Assembly (NCBI GenBank): GCA_026003075.1
Contig: BPGO01000002.1
Span: 62,001-126,000, forward strand
DNA from: Fimbriimonadales bacterium
GTDB taxonomy: Bacteria > Armatimonadota > Fimbriimonadia > Fimbriimonadales > GBS-DC
Direction of reading: 5' to 3'
DNA length: 64,000 nucleotides
Below the pieces are notes generated by a model. That model ran no database searches, had not been told where the DNA came from, and saw only the letters and a list, made by a program, of their open reading frames with translations. Each line of letters opens with the position of its first letter. The stretch's first letter is position 1. Made by a program: the position numbers and the translations under genes. Below, in pieces: positions 17,697 to 25,909 of this stretch.

Positions 17697-20552
17697 TTAC
17701 CCACACCCGAACGACATCCCGCAGTTATAACACTGGTAGCATGCGCCAGAGCGCACCATAATCATCCCGCAGTTGGGGCAGGGCGGTGCATCCTGCTGCA
17801 GCCTTACCAGTTTCGACCAGTCCGTGGTCTTCGCGCCCTGCCCTTGAGGGAAGTCGGTCGCATCTGTACCCCCTTGCACTCCTGTGAGCGGTTCAGGGGT
17901 TGTGCCCACGCTGTTCTCGTGGAGCGATTCGGGCGGCGTGGGTTGCCCCTGCAAGAATTTCATCGCCAGCCAGCGGAAGATGTAGTCCACGATCGAGGTG
18001 GCGACGGGGATCTGCGGGTTGTTCGTGAAGCCGCTCGGCTGGAATCGCGTGTAGGAGAACTTTTCCACGAGTTTCTCCAGCGGCACGCCATACTGTAAGG
18101 CAAGCGAGATCGCGGTCGCGAAGGCGTCCATTAGTCCCGAAATCACCGAGCCTTCCTTCGCCATCGTGAGGAAAATCTCGCCGGGTGTGCCGTCTTCATA
18201 CATGCCGACGGTGATGTATCCTTCGTGCCCTGCCACGCTGAACTTGTGGGTGATACTACGGCGTTCGTCGGGCAGCCGTCGGCGCACGGGGCGTTCGCCC
18301 TCGGCTTGGGCTGGCTCTTCGGGTCTTTTTGTGGAGAGCGGTTGCGTGCGCTTGCTGCCGTCGCGGTAAATTGCTATCGCCTTCAGCCCCAGCCGCCACG
18401 CCTCTAAATAAATCTGCTCGATCTCCTCGGGGGTGGCGTCGTTGGGAACATTTACCGTTTTGGAGATGGAACCCGAGAGGAACGGCTGCACCGCTGCCAT
18501 CATCTTCACATGCGCCATCGGCTCAAGGCTGCGCACCCCTTTGGCAGGGCGGAACGCACAGTCGAACACGGGCAGGTGTTCCGGCTTCAAGTAGGGCGCG
18601 CCTTCAATCGTGTCATGCTCGTCGATGTAGCGCGTGATGGCTTCTATTTCCTCGCTGCTGTAGCCCAGTTGTTGCAACGCCAGCGGGACCGTGGTGTTCA
18701 CAAGCTTCAGCAACCCACCGCCGACCAGGGTTTTGTATTTCACCAGCGCGATGTCGGGTTCGATGCCGGTCGTGTCGCAGTCCATCAGGAACGCGATTGT
18801 GCCTGTGGGGGCAAGCACGGTTACCTGCGCATTGCGATAGCCATAGTTCTCGCCCAGTTGCAGCGTTTCGTGCCAAACATCGCGCGCGGTTTCCAGCAGT
18901 TGGGAGGGGACATACTGCGCTTGGATGCCGTTCAGGGCGTCGGCGTGCATGCGCATCACTTCCAACATCGGCTCGCGGTTGAGTTCAAACGCAGGGAACG
19001 GACTGCCACAATCCCGTGCGATGATTGCCGACTGCCGATACGCCTCGCCATGCATCAGCGCGGTAATCGCCGCGGCGTAGGCGCGTCCCGCGTCGCTGTC
19101 GTAGGGCAAGCCCAGCGACATTAAAAGCGCCCCCAAGTTCGCGTAGCCCAGCCCCAACGGGCGGAAGTTGTGGCTATTGTCGGCGATTTTCTCGGTCGGA
19201 TATGCCGAGTTGTCCACGATAATCTCCTGTGCGGTGATAAAGATTCTTACCGCCGCACGAAAGGCGTCAATATCGAACTCGCCGCTGGGCAGTCGGAACT
19301 TCATGAGGTTCAAACTGGCTAAGTTGCACGAGGTATCGTTGAGGAAGACGAACTCGGAGCAGGGGTTGCTGGCTTCAATCTCCCCGCTGTTTTTCACGGT
19401 GTGCCAGCGGTTGGTGGTGTCGTGGAACTGCAAGCCGGGGTCGCCGCACACCCACGCGGCTTCTGCGATTTTGCGGAACAGGTCGCGGGCGCGGTAAGTC
19501 GCTACCACTTCGCCCGTGGTGCGGGCAATGGTGTGCCATTCGCGGTCTTCCTCAACGGCGCGCATGAATGCGTCCGTAACGCGCACGCTGTGGTTGGCGT
19601 TCTGGAAGTAGACCGAGTCGTACGCGCCGCCGGGCACATTGAAGCCGGGGTCATAGCCTGCTTCAATCAACGCCCATGCCTTCTTCTCCTCTTTTGCTTT
19701 GCACTCGATAAACTCCACAATATCGGGGTGGTCGATGTTCAAAATCACCATTTTGGCGGCGCGGCGCGTTTTGCCGCCGCTTTTAATCACCCCCGCAAAG
19801 GCATCGAACCCGCGCATAAACGACACCGGTCCCGACGCGCGCCCCCCGCCCGATAGGTACTCCTGCGAGCCACGCAGCCGCGAGAGATTGGAACCCGACC
19901 CTGAGCCGAACTTGAAGATCATGCCTTCGGTTTTGGCGAGGTCTAAGATGGACTCCATCGTATCTTCAACGGAGACAATAAAGCACGCCGAACACTGGCT
20001 GCGCGGTTCGATGCCAACATTAAACCAGACAGGGCTGTTGAACGCGCCGTACTGGTGCAACAACAGGTATTTCAGTTCATCGCGGAACGCCTCGGCGTCG
20101 GCTTCGGTGGCGAAATAGTTCAGTTGGCGTCCCCACTCGGTGAGGGTGTCCACCACGCGCCCGATGACCTGCTTCACGCTGGTTTCGCGTTCGGGGGCGC
20201 CCAGTTGCCCGCGGAAGTATTTGGAGACCACCACATTCGTGGCGAGTTGGCTCCAGAAGGCGGGCACTTCCACATCGGTCTGCTCGAACACCACGCGCCC
20301 GCGCTCATCGGTAATAATTGCGGTACGGCGCTCCCACTCCACGGTGTCAAACGGGTCTACGCCTGCTTGTGTGAAGCGCCGTTCGATGGTCAACCCCGGT
20401 CCTGTATTGATGGAATCGAACTTCTCATGCGGGATGAAGCCGTAGCGCAGGGCAGTGCCGCTGGGTTTGGGGCGTGTGGGGTGTTCGCGCGTCTCTACGA
20501 CAGCGCCGTTCGACATGCTTTCGACTTCCAGAATGCCTTCTTGCGGGTTCAT
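17697..20552 (-). CDS. nrdJ: Adenosylcobalamin-dependent (class II) ribonucleotide reductase
   Basis: 951 residues; reduces ribonucleotides to deoxyribonucleotides using adenosylcobalamin. Visible are FKFGSGSGSNLSRLRGS, NPCSEFVFLNDTSCNLASLN (active-site Cys and Asn region), VTVLAPTGTIAFLMDCDTTG and a C-terminal zinc-binding segment CPNCGMIMVRSGACYQCY ending in GMSFGCG. AGGAGG precedes the ATG. The nrdR gene lies 9 nt upstream on the same strand, so both are expressed from the nrdR promoter. Class II use implies a need for B12; a B12/iron-type ABC ATPase lies at 31391. Confidence 0.97.
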   Translation of the reverse strand: MNPQEGILEVESMSNGAVVETREHPTRPKPSGTALRYGFIPHEKFDSINTGPGLTIERRFTQAGVDPFDTVEWERRTAIITDERGRVVFEQTDVEVPAFWSQLATNVVVSKYFRGQLGAPERETSVKQVIGRVVDTLTEWGRQLNYFATEADAEAFRDELKYLLLHQYGAFNSPVWFNVGIEPRSQCSACFIVSVEDTMESILDLAKTEGMIFKFGSGSGSNLSRLRGSQEYLSGGGRASGPVSFMRGFDAFAGVIKSGGKTRRAAKMVILNIDHPDIVEFIECKAKEEKKAWALIEAGYDPGFNVPGGAYDSVYFQNANHSVRVTDAFMRAVEEDREWHTIARTTGEVVATYRARDLFRKIAEAAWVCGDPGLQFHDTTNRWHTVKNSGEIEASNPCSEFVFLNDTSCNLASLNLMKFRLPSGEFDIDAFRAAVRIFITAQEIIVDNSAYPTEKIADNSHNFRPLGLGYANLGALLMSLGLPYDSDAGRAYAAAITALMHGEAYRQSAIIARDCGSPFPAFELNREPMLEVMRMHADALNGIQAQYVPSQLLETARDVWHETLQLGENYGYRNAQVTVLAPTGTIAFLMDCDTTGIEPDIALVKYKTLVGGGLLKLVNTTVPLALQQLGYSSEEIEAITRYIDEHDTIEGAPYLKPEHLPVFDCAFRPAKGVRSLEPMAHVKMMAAVQPFLSGSISKTVNVPNDATPEEIEQIYLEAWRLGLKAIAIYRDGSKRTQPLSTKRPEEPAQAEGERPVRRRLPDERRSITHKFSVAGHEGYITVGMYEDGTPGEIFLTMAKEGSVISGLMDAFATAISLALQYGVPLEKLVEKFSYTRFQPSGFTNNPQIPVATSIVDYIFRWLAMKFLQGQPTPPESLHENSVGTTPEPLTGVQGGTDATDFPQGQGAKTTDWSKLVRLQQDAPPCPNCGMIMVRSGACYQCYNCGMSFGCG

Positions 20553-20561
20553 CGTCGCCTC

Positions 20562-21035
20562 CTATTCGCTGCGGGTGCGTTTCTGCTGGCGCGTGAGCAT
20601 TTGCACCACGCGGCTGAATTGATGGGGGTCTTCAAACTCTTCGTAGACCGACGCAAAGCGCACATAGGCGACGGGGTCTAACTGGAGCAGTTTCTCCATC
20701 ACCAAGCGCCCGATTTCCGTGCTGCTAATTTCCGACTCGTCGCGGTTCTGGATTTCTTGCTCAATCTCATCGACGGCTTTCTCCAGCACATCCATACTAA
20801 TCGGGCGTTTACGGCATGCGACCACCATCCCCTGCAGGATTTTGTTGCGGTCGAAGGGTTCGCGTCGTCCATCCTTTTTGACGACCATCAGGGGGCGCTC
20901 TTCGTAGCGTTCGAAGGTAGTATAGCGCTTGCCGCATTTGAGGCACTCGCGTCGTCTTCGGATGACCGCACCGCCCTGTGAAGGGCGCGAGTCTACTACA
21001 TGATCTTCATCCACGCCGCAGTAGGGACATCGCAT
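20562..21035 (-). CDS. nrdR: Transcriptional repressor NrdR
   Basis: 157 residues. The zinc ribbon MRCPYCGVDEDHVVDSR with a later CLKCGKRYTTFE, followed by an ATP-cone (VVKKDGRREPFDRNKI), is the full NrdR layout. NrdR binds ATP/dATP and represses ribonucleotide reductase genes. It is immediately upstream of nrdJ in one operon, so autoregulation together with nrdJ is likely. The upstream region contains a consensus promoter and an AT-rich palindrome overlapping its -10, a plausible operator. Confidence 0.97.
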   Translation of the reverse strand: MRCPYCGVDEDHVVDSRPSQGGAVIRRRRECLKCGKRYTTFERYEERPLMVVKKDGRREPFDRNKILQGMVVACRKRPISMDVLEKAVDEIEQEIQNRDESEISSTEIGRLVMEKLLQLDPVAYVRFASVYEEFEDPHQFSRVVQMLTRQQKRTRSE

Positions 21036-21105
21036 TGTCTCGCCTCACTCTGCCATATATCTGTAAGGGCGACTGTTTTTACCCCTACATCTTGTGGCTA
21101 TCTAT

Positions 21106-21134
21106 ATTATAGCATATGGGAACGCCTTTGTCAA
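21106..21134 (-). promoter_or_regulatory. Consensus sigma-70 promoter of nrdR-nrdJ
   Basis: TTGACA (21129-21134, read on the minus strand), a 17-nt spacer and TATAAT (21106-21111): a perfect consensus. The -10 sits inside the palindrome CTATAATATAG, a candidate NrdR contact site. It is one of few -10 elements here not preceded by GG. Confidence 0.85.
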
Positions 21135-21382
21135 GGGGTTTGGCGGGATGTTTGCAAGATCTGAACTTACGCATTGCCTATTTCGCCCCCGCGGCGTGGG
21201 GAATGGGACGGGATAAAATCCGCGGGTGAGTGCAGAAGATAGAACGCGCGTCCCCGTGCATTGTCCAGGTTGGGCAACTGGTTCGGCTTGTAGACCGACA
21301 TAGCGATGAACGCACCGCGCTATGCCGAAGGGAGATGGCATCACAGCAGGAATTGGCACTCCCTGCACGAACCATGCTCGCT
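21135..21382. other. Intergenic region upstream of the rhamnosidase gene
   Basis: About 250 bp between the nrdR promoter and the GH78 gene on the other strand. The GH78 frame stays open through most of it, but the encoded residues (MQKIERASPCIVQVG...) do not look like the family N-terminus. No clear promoter or Shine-Dalgarno site was seen. Confidence 0.4.
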
Positions 21383-24217
21383 ATGAATTGGCGAGCGCGT
21401 TGGATCTGGTCGCCGGGCGAGGCTGCCCCGCGCAACTTTTTCTGGTGCGTGCGGAAAGAGTTCCAGCTGAGCCGTGGCTTTAGCAAGGTTGTCGTCGCTC
21501 TCAGCGCAGATACCCACTACACCCTCTGGTTCAACGGGCAACTGATGGGACACGGTCCCATTCGCAGTTTCTACGGACGCTGGTACTACGATTTGCACGA
21601 TGTGACCCAATACGCTCGTGAAGGACTGAACGCGATTGCCGTGCTGGTGCATCATCTGGGGATTGGCACCTTTCAGAACGATTATGTACGGGGTAGGGGA
21701 CGCGGCGGGCTCATCGCGCAGGTGGAGTGCGACGGCAAGGTGGTCGCCGCTTCCGATGCGAGCTGGCTGAATGTGCCGCATCCGGCGTTTGAGCGCGCGA
21801 CTGCACGGATGTCTTGCCAGTTGGGATTCGACGAGTTGTACGATGCGCGGCGGGCGATTGGCGATTGGACGATGCCGCGCTACGACGACTACGAGTGGAA
21901 CGAGGCGGTGGAGATCGGCGAGGCAGGTTGTGAGCCGTGGGGGGAGCTGCTGCCGCGCCCAATTCCCTTCCTGACCTTGCAGCCGATGCAACCGAAGACG
22001 ATCGAGCGCGTCCGTGTGGTGAAGCCGCCGTGGGGCGCATGGGCGTTTGACCTGAAGCCGTATCTCGCCCCGAACGACCTGAGCGCGAATCCGCGCACGC
22101 TCTCGGGGGTGGTCGCCACCGAAATCCGCGCGGATGCTCCATGCACGCTGCGCATCGGCGACGCGCATCATGGGCTGCGCGACGAGGATGTGCGGCTCAA
22201 CGGCGAACTCGTCCCAAAGGAGGACGGCTTACACACCTTGCGCTTGCAAGCGGGCTCCAATCTGCTCACGGTCGATGTCTCGCGCTGGTATCACGACTGG
22301 TACCGCTACTTTGTGATGGAGGCCGCTGAGGGAACCCCTGCCCACTTGGTCAATCCGCTGATGGAGCGCGCCGACTACCCTTGGATTGTGCTGGGTCCGT
22401 TTGACGACGACCCGGAGGGCTACCTGCAAGCCCGCGATGCACGCTCGGTACAAGAGATACGCCGTCATCCGAAAGCGCAGAGCTTTGACCCGATGCACAC
22501 TGCCCGCGCCGCCATTTTTGCGATGACCAACCACCACGCCAAGCCCACGGGCGAAACCCCGCGCGTTGAACATCCGTACGCCAGCGTCAACGCTATCGAC
22601 GACTCCACCCTCATCTACCCCCCGCAGTCCGGCGATGTGGAGTTGCGCTTCGATTGGCAACGCGAGGTGTTCGGCTATGTGGAACTGGAGCTGGAGGCGC
22701 CCCCAGGTGTAATCATCGACTTCAACGGCTTTGAGTATGTCGACCCCGTCCACCCCGACCGCGTACAGTGGACTTGGGGGTTGAATAACACCTTTCGGTA
22801 TATCACGCGGCGGGGTTGGCAGCGGTTCTTCAGCGTCGTGAAGCGCGGTTTTCGATACGCTACGCTCACCGTTCGTTTCCCCGAAGGTGCGACAGATCCT
22901 GTGCGCCTGCGTCGTATCGGGTGCCTGCATAGCGTTTACCCCTACGAGGCGCGCGGTGCATTTACCTGTTCCGACTCGCTGCTGAACCAGATTTACGAGA
23001 TGTCCCGTGAGACGGTACGCCTGTGCAGCGAGGATACTTTTATCGACTGTCCGACCTACGAGCAGACCTTCTGGGTGGGCGATTCTCGAAATGAGGCGTT
23101 ATTTGCTTACACCGGCTTCGGCGATTATGCGCTCGCGCGGCGCTGTCTGATTCTGGCGGGCGAGTCGCTCAAACAGTCGCCTCTGGTGGAGAGCCAAGTG
23201 CCCAGCGCGTGGGAGAACATTCTCACGGCATGGTCGCTCCTGTGGGCAATCGCCTGCTACGAGCATTACCTGTTCACTGGCGATGTGGAGTTCGTGCGGG
23301 AAATCTTCCCCTATGTCGCGCAACAGAATCAGACCCTGCACGAGCGGTATCTCAACTCGGACGGATTGCTGGAGATTAGCGCGTGGAACATGCTCGACTG
23401 GGCGCCGATGGACACGCCTGGTGAGGGCGTGGTGAGCCATCAAAACATGTGGCTCGTGCGCGTGTGGGATGACACCGCCAAGCTCGCTGATGTGCTGGGC
23501 GAGGCAATGCTGGCGCAAACCTGGCGACAGTGGGCAGTGGACCTCCGTGCGGCGATTAATAGACATCTTTGGAACGATGCAAAGCGCGCCTACACAGACT
23601 GCCTCAAGCGCGACGGCTCGCAAAGCCCCGTGTTCAGCATCCAGACGCAGGTCGTGGCGTTGCTGTGCGATGTGCCCACCCCTGAGCGACGCGCCATTCT
23701 GGAAGGCTACCTCGCGGATCCACCCGAAGGCTTCGTGCGGATTGGCAGCCCCTTCATGACTGCGTTCCTGCTGGAGACGCTGTACAACCTCAACCGCCGT
23801 CAGGAAATCTTGGAACGGATTCGCGACGATTGGGGCTATATGGTGCAGATGGGTGCTGTGACCTGCTGGGAACAGTTCAAGGGCAAGCGTGTGAGCAGCC
23901 CGTTGCACGCGCACGAAACGGAGTTCTTCACACGCAGCCACTGCCACGCATGGAGCGCCGCGCCTGCCTACTTTTTGCCGATTACCGTGTTAGGCGCAAA
24001 GCCACTCACCGCAGGTTGGAAGCGGTTCGAACTCAGCCCGTTCTTGGGCGATTTGCGCTGGGCATACGGACGGTTGCCGTTGCCTGAGGGCAGGCTCGAG
24101 TTCGCACTGGAGCAAACCGAAACGGGTGTGCGCGGGCACATCGCCGTACCAGAGGGCTACACCGCCGTCCTTCACGGCAAGGAGTACAGCGCAGGACGGC
24201 ACGAATTAAGTCCCTAA
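21383..24217 (+). CDS. GH78-family alpha-L-rhamnosidase-like protein
   Basis: About 944 residues from the ATG at 21383, where the family-like WRARWIWSPGEAAPRNFFWC begins; ATG 21374 is an alternative. N-terminal beta domains (KEFQLSRGF..., YTLWFNGQLMGHGPIR) are followed by the (alpha/alpha)6 catalytic barrel containing DTFIDCPTYEQTFWVGDSRN, the acidic motif of GH78, and LEISAWNMLDWAPMD. GH78 enzymes remove terminal rhamnose from plant glycans and glycosides. No signal peptide is visible. It lies upstream of icd with no operon link. Family call is firm; substrate is inferred. Confidence 0.85.
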   Translation: MNWRARWIWSPGEAAPRNFFWCVRKEFQLSRGFSKVVVALSADTHYTLWFNGQLMGHGPIRSFYGRWYYDLHDVTQYAREGLNAIAVLVHHLGIGTFQNDYVRGRGRGGLIAQVECDGKVVAASDASWLNVPHPAFERATARMSCQLGFDELYDARRAIGDWTMPRYDDYEWNEAVEIGEAGCEPWGELLPRPIPFLTLQPMQPKTIERVRVVKPPWGAWAFDLKPYLAPNDLSANPRTLSGVVATEIRADAPCTLRIGDAHHGLRDEDVRLNGELVPKEDGLHTLRLQAGSNLLTVDVSRWYHDWYRYFVMEAAEGTPAHLVNPLMERADYPWIVLGPFDDDPEGYLQARDARSVQEIRRHPKAQSFDPMHTARAAIFAMTNHHAKPTGETPRVEHPYASVNAIDDSTLIYPPQSGDVELRFDWQREVFGYVELELEAPPGVIIDFNGFEYVDPVHPDRVQWTWGLNNTFRYITRRGWQRFFSVVKRGFRYATLTVRFPEGATDPVRLRRIGCLHSVYPYEARGAFTCSDSLLNQIYEMSRETVRLCSEDTFIDCPTYEQTFWVGDSRNEALFAYTGFGDYALARRCLILAGESLKQSPLVESQVPSAWENILTAWSLLWAIACYEHYLFTGDVEFVREIFPYVAQQNQTLHERYLNSDGLLEISAWNMLDWAPMDTPGEGVVSHQNMWLVRVWDDTAKLADVLGEAMLAQTWRQWAVDLRAAINRHLWNDAKRAYTDCLKRDGSQSPVFSIQTQVVALLCDVPTPERRAILEGYLADPPEGFVRIGSPFMTAFLLETLYNLNRRQEILERIRDDWGYMVQMGAVTCWEQFKGKRVSSPLHAHETEFFTRSHCHAWSAAPAYFLPITVLGAKPLTAGWKRFELSPFLGDLRWAYGRLPLPEGRLEFALEQTETGVRGHIAVPEGYTAVLHGKEYSAGRHELSP

Positions 24218-24221
24218 CAGG

Positions 24222-24227
24222 TATACT
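24222..24227 (+). promoter_or_regulatory. Predicted -10 element of icd
   Basis: GGTATACT followed by a ~20-nt leader with a strong GGAGGAGAG Shine-Dalgarno site before the ATG at 24253. Confidence 0.6.
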
Positions 24228-24252
24228 CTCTCCCGATTGGAGGAGAGAAACG

Positions 24253-25716
24253 ATGGCGTATATCACCGAATCGGGTAAGAAGCTCATCACGGTCATCCCA
24301 GGCGACGGGATTGGACCGGAGTGCGTGGAATCCGCTTTGAAGTTGCTGCAAGCGGTGAACGCCCCTATCGAATGGGAACTGCGTGAGGCAGGTGCAAGTG
24401 TATTCAAGAAAGGTATCGAATCGGGTGTGCCCCAAGAGACGATTGAATCGATTCGCAAAACGCGCGTGGTGCTGAAGGGACCCCTCGAGACGCCCGTCGG
24501 CTACGGCGAGAAGAGCGCGAATGTAACGCTGCGTAAACTATTTGAGACCTACGCCAATGTGCGTCCTGTGCGCGAGTTCCCCAATGTCCCAACTCCCTAC
24601 AGCGGGCGGGGGATCGACTTGGTGGTCGTGCGCGAGAATGTGGAAGACCTCTATGCAGGCATTGAGCATATGCAGACGCCGGGCGTGGCGCAAACGCTGA
24701 AGCTCATCTCGCGTAAGGGCTGCGAAAAAATTGTGCGCTTCGCGTTCGAACTGGCGCGCGCCGAAGGACGCAAAAAAGTCCACTGCGCCACGAAAGCCAA
24801 TATCATGAAGTTCGCCGAGGGCACGCTCAAGCGTACCTTTGAGGCAATTGCCCCCGAATATCCCGACATCGAAGCGAGCCATATCATCATCGACAACTGC
24901 GCGCACCAGCTGGTGAAGCGACCGGAACAGTTCGAGGTCATCGTGACCACGAACATGAACGGCGACATCATCAGCGACCTGACCTCGGCGCTGGTGGGCG
25001 GTTTGGGCTTTGCGCCTTCGGCGAACATCGGCAACGAGGTCGCTATCTTCGAGGCGGTTCACGGCTCGGCGCCTAAGTACGCAGGCAAAAATGTGATTAA
25101 CCCGACCGCCGTCATCCTCTCGATGGTGATGATGTTGCGCTATTTGGGCGAGTTCGAGGCGGCGGCGACCATCGAGAACGCGCTGCTGTACACTTTAGAA
25201 GAGGGCAAAGTACGCACAGGCGATGTCATCGGTTACGACAAGGGCGCGAAGACCACCGAGTACACCGACGCGATTATCGCGAATCTTGGCAAGAAGCCCA
25301 GTACGACACGGGTACGCGACTATCGCCCCATCCAACTGCCGCAGGTGCCGCCGGATCCTGTGTTCGTGCGTCCCAAGACGCGCCGTGTGGTGGGTGTGGA
25401 TGTGTTCGTGGAGAGCGACCTGTATCCCGAACCGCTTGGGCACGCGTTGGAACAGTTAGTCGCTGAATCCCCGTTCAAACTCAAAATGATTTCCAATCGC
25501 GGCACAAAGGTCTACCCGCCTACGGGCGCGATTACCGATGTGGTCGACCATTACCGTTGCCGTTTCTTGCTGCGCGACGAGGCAGGGGATGCTACAGACG
25601 CCCAAATTCTGGACTTAGTGCAGCGCGTGAGCAGCCGTTTCCGTTGGATGCACCTCGAGAAGCTGCAGGAGTTCGACGGCGCGATGGGCTACACCAAAGC
25701 GCAAGGGGAGGACTAA
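24253..25716 (+). CDS. icd: Isocitrate dehydrogenase, long Thermus-type form
   Basis: 487 residues: the usual ~335-residue isocitrate/isopropylmalate dehydrogenase core plus a C-terminal extension of about 140 residues, as in Thermus thermophilus IDH. Motifs: VIPGDGIGPE, substrate loop KSANVTLRKLFETYANVRP, metal-binding NMNGDIISDLTSALVGGLG and EAVHGSAPKYAGKNVINP. The Lys-Tyr pair in APKYAG is the NADP-type signature. It makes 2-oxoglutarate in the TCA cycle. A strong Shine-Dalgarno site precedes the ATG. Confidence 0.93.
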   Translation: MAYITESGKKLITVIPGDGIGPECVESALKLLQAVNAPIEWELREAGASVFKKGIESGVPQETIESIRKTRVVLKGPLETPVGYGEKSANVTLRKLFETYANVRPVREFPNVPTPYSGRGIDLVVVRENVEDLYAGIEHMQTPGVAQTLKLISRKGCEKIVRFAFELARAEGRKKVHCATKANIMKFAEGTLKRTFEAIAPEYPDIEASHIIIDNCAHQLVKRPEQFEVIVTTNMNGDIISDLTSALVGGLGFAPSANIGNEVAIFEAVHGSAPKYAGKNVINPTAVILSMVMMLRYLGEFEAAATIENALLYTLEEGKVRTGDVIGYDKGAKTTEYTDAIIANLGKKPSTTRVRDYRPIQLPQVPPDPVFVRPKTRRVVGVDVFVESDLYPEPLGHALEQLVAESPFKLKMISNRGTKVYPPTGAITDVVDHYRCRFLLRDEAGDATDAQILDLVQRVSSRFRWMHLEKLQEFDGAMGYTKAQGED

Positions 25717-25748
25717 GCCCCACCGTGCGCGAGCGAACCTCCAACGGG

Positions 25749-25791
25749 GCAGGATTGTCCAAGCGGTGCGATAGGGCATGGGCAATCCTGC
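25749..25791. repeat. Inverted repeat downstream of icd
   Basis: Perfect 9-bp arms GCAGGATTG and CAATCCTGC separated by 25 nt, in the gap between icd and carB. It could fold in RNA, but no T run follows, so a terminator role is uncertain. Confidence 0.45.
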
Positions 25792-25849
25792 TCAGGCATT
25801 GTACTCACGGTTGAACGCATAGGGAACGGAACCGCCCGAAAAAAACGGG

Positions 25850-25855
25850 TATACT
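25850..25855 (+). promoter_or_regulatory. Predicted -10 element of carB
   Basis: GGTATACT, 54 nt upstream of the carB ATG, whose Shine-Dalgarno site is GGGAGG. No -35 hexamer is recognisable. Confidence 0.55.
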
Positions 25856-25909
25856 TTCCCCCCGAACATCCCTTTAAGTCCGTCCAGTGAGGCGACAAGG
25901 GAGGAAACT

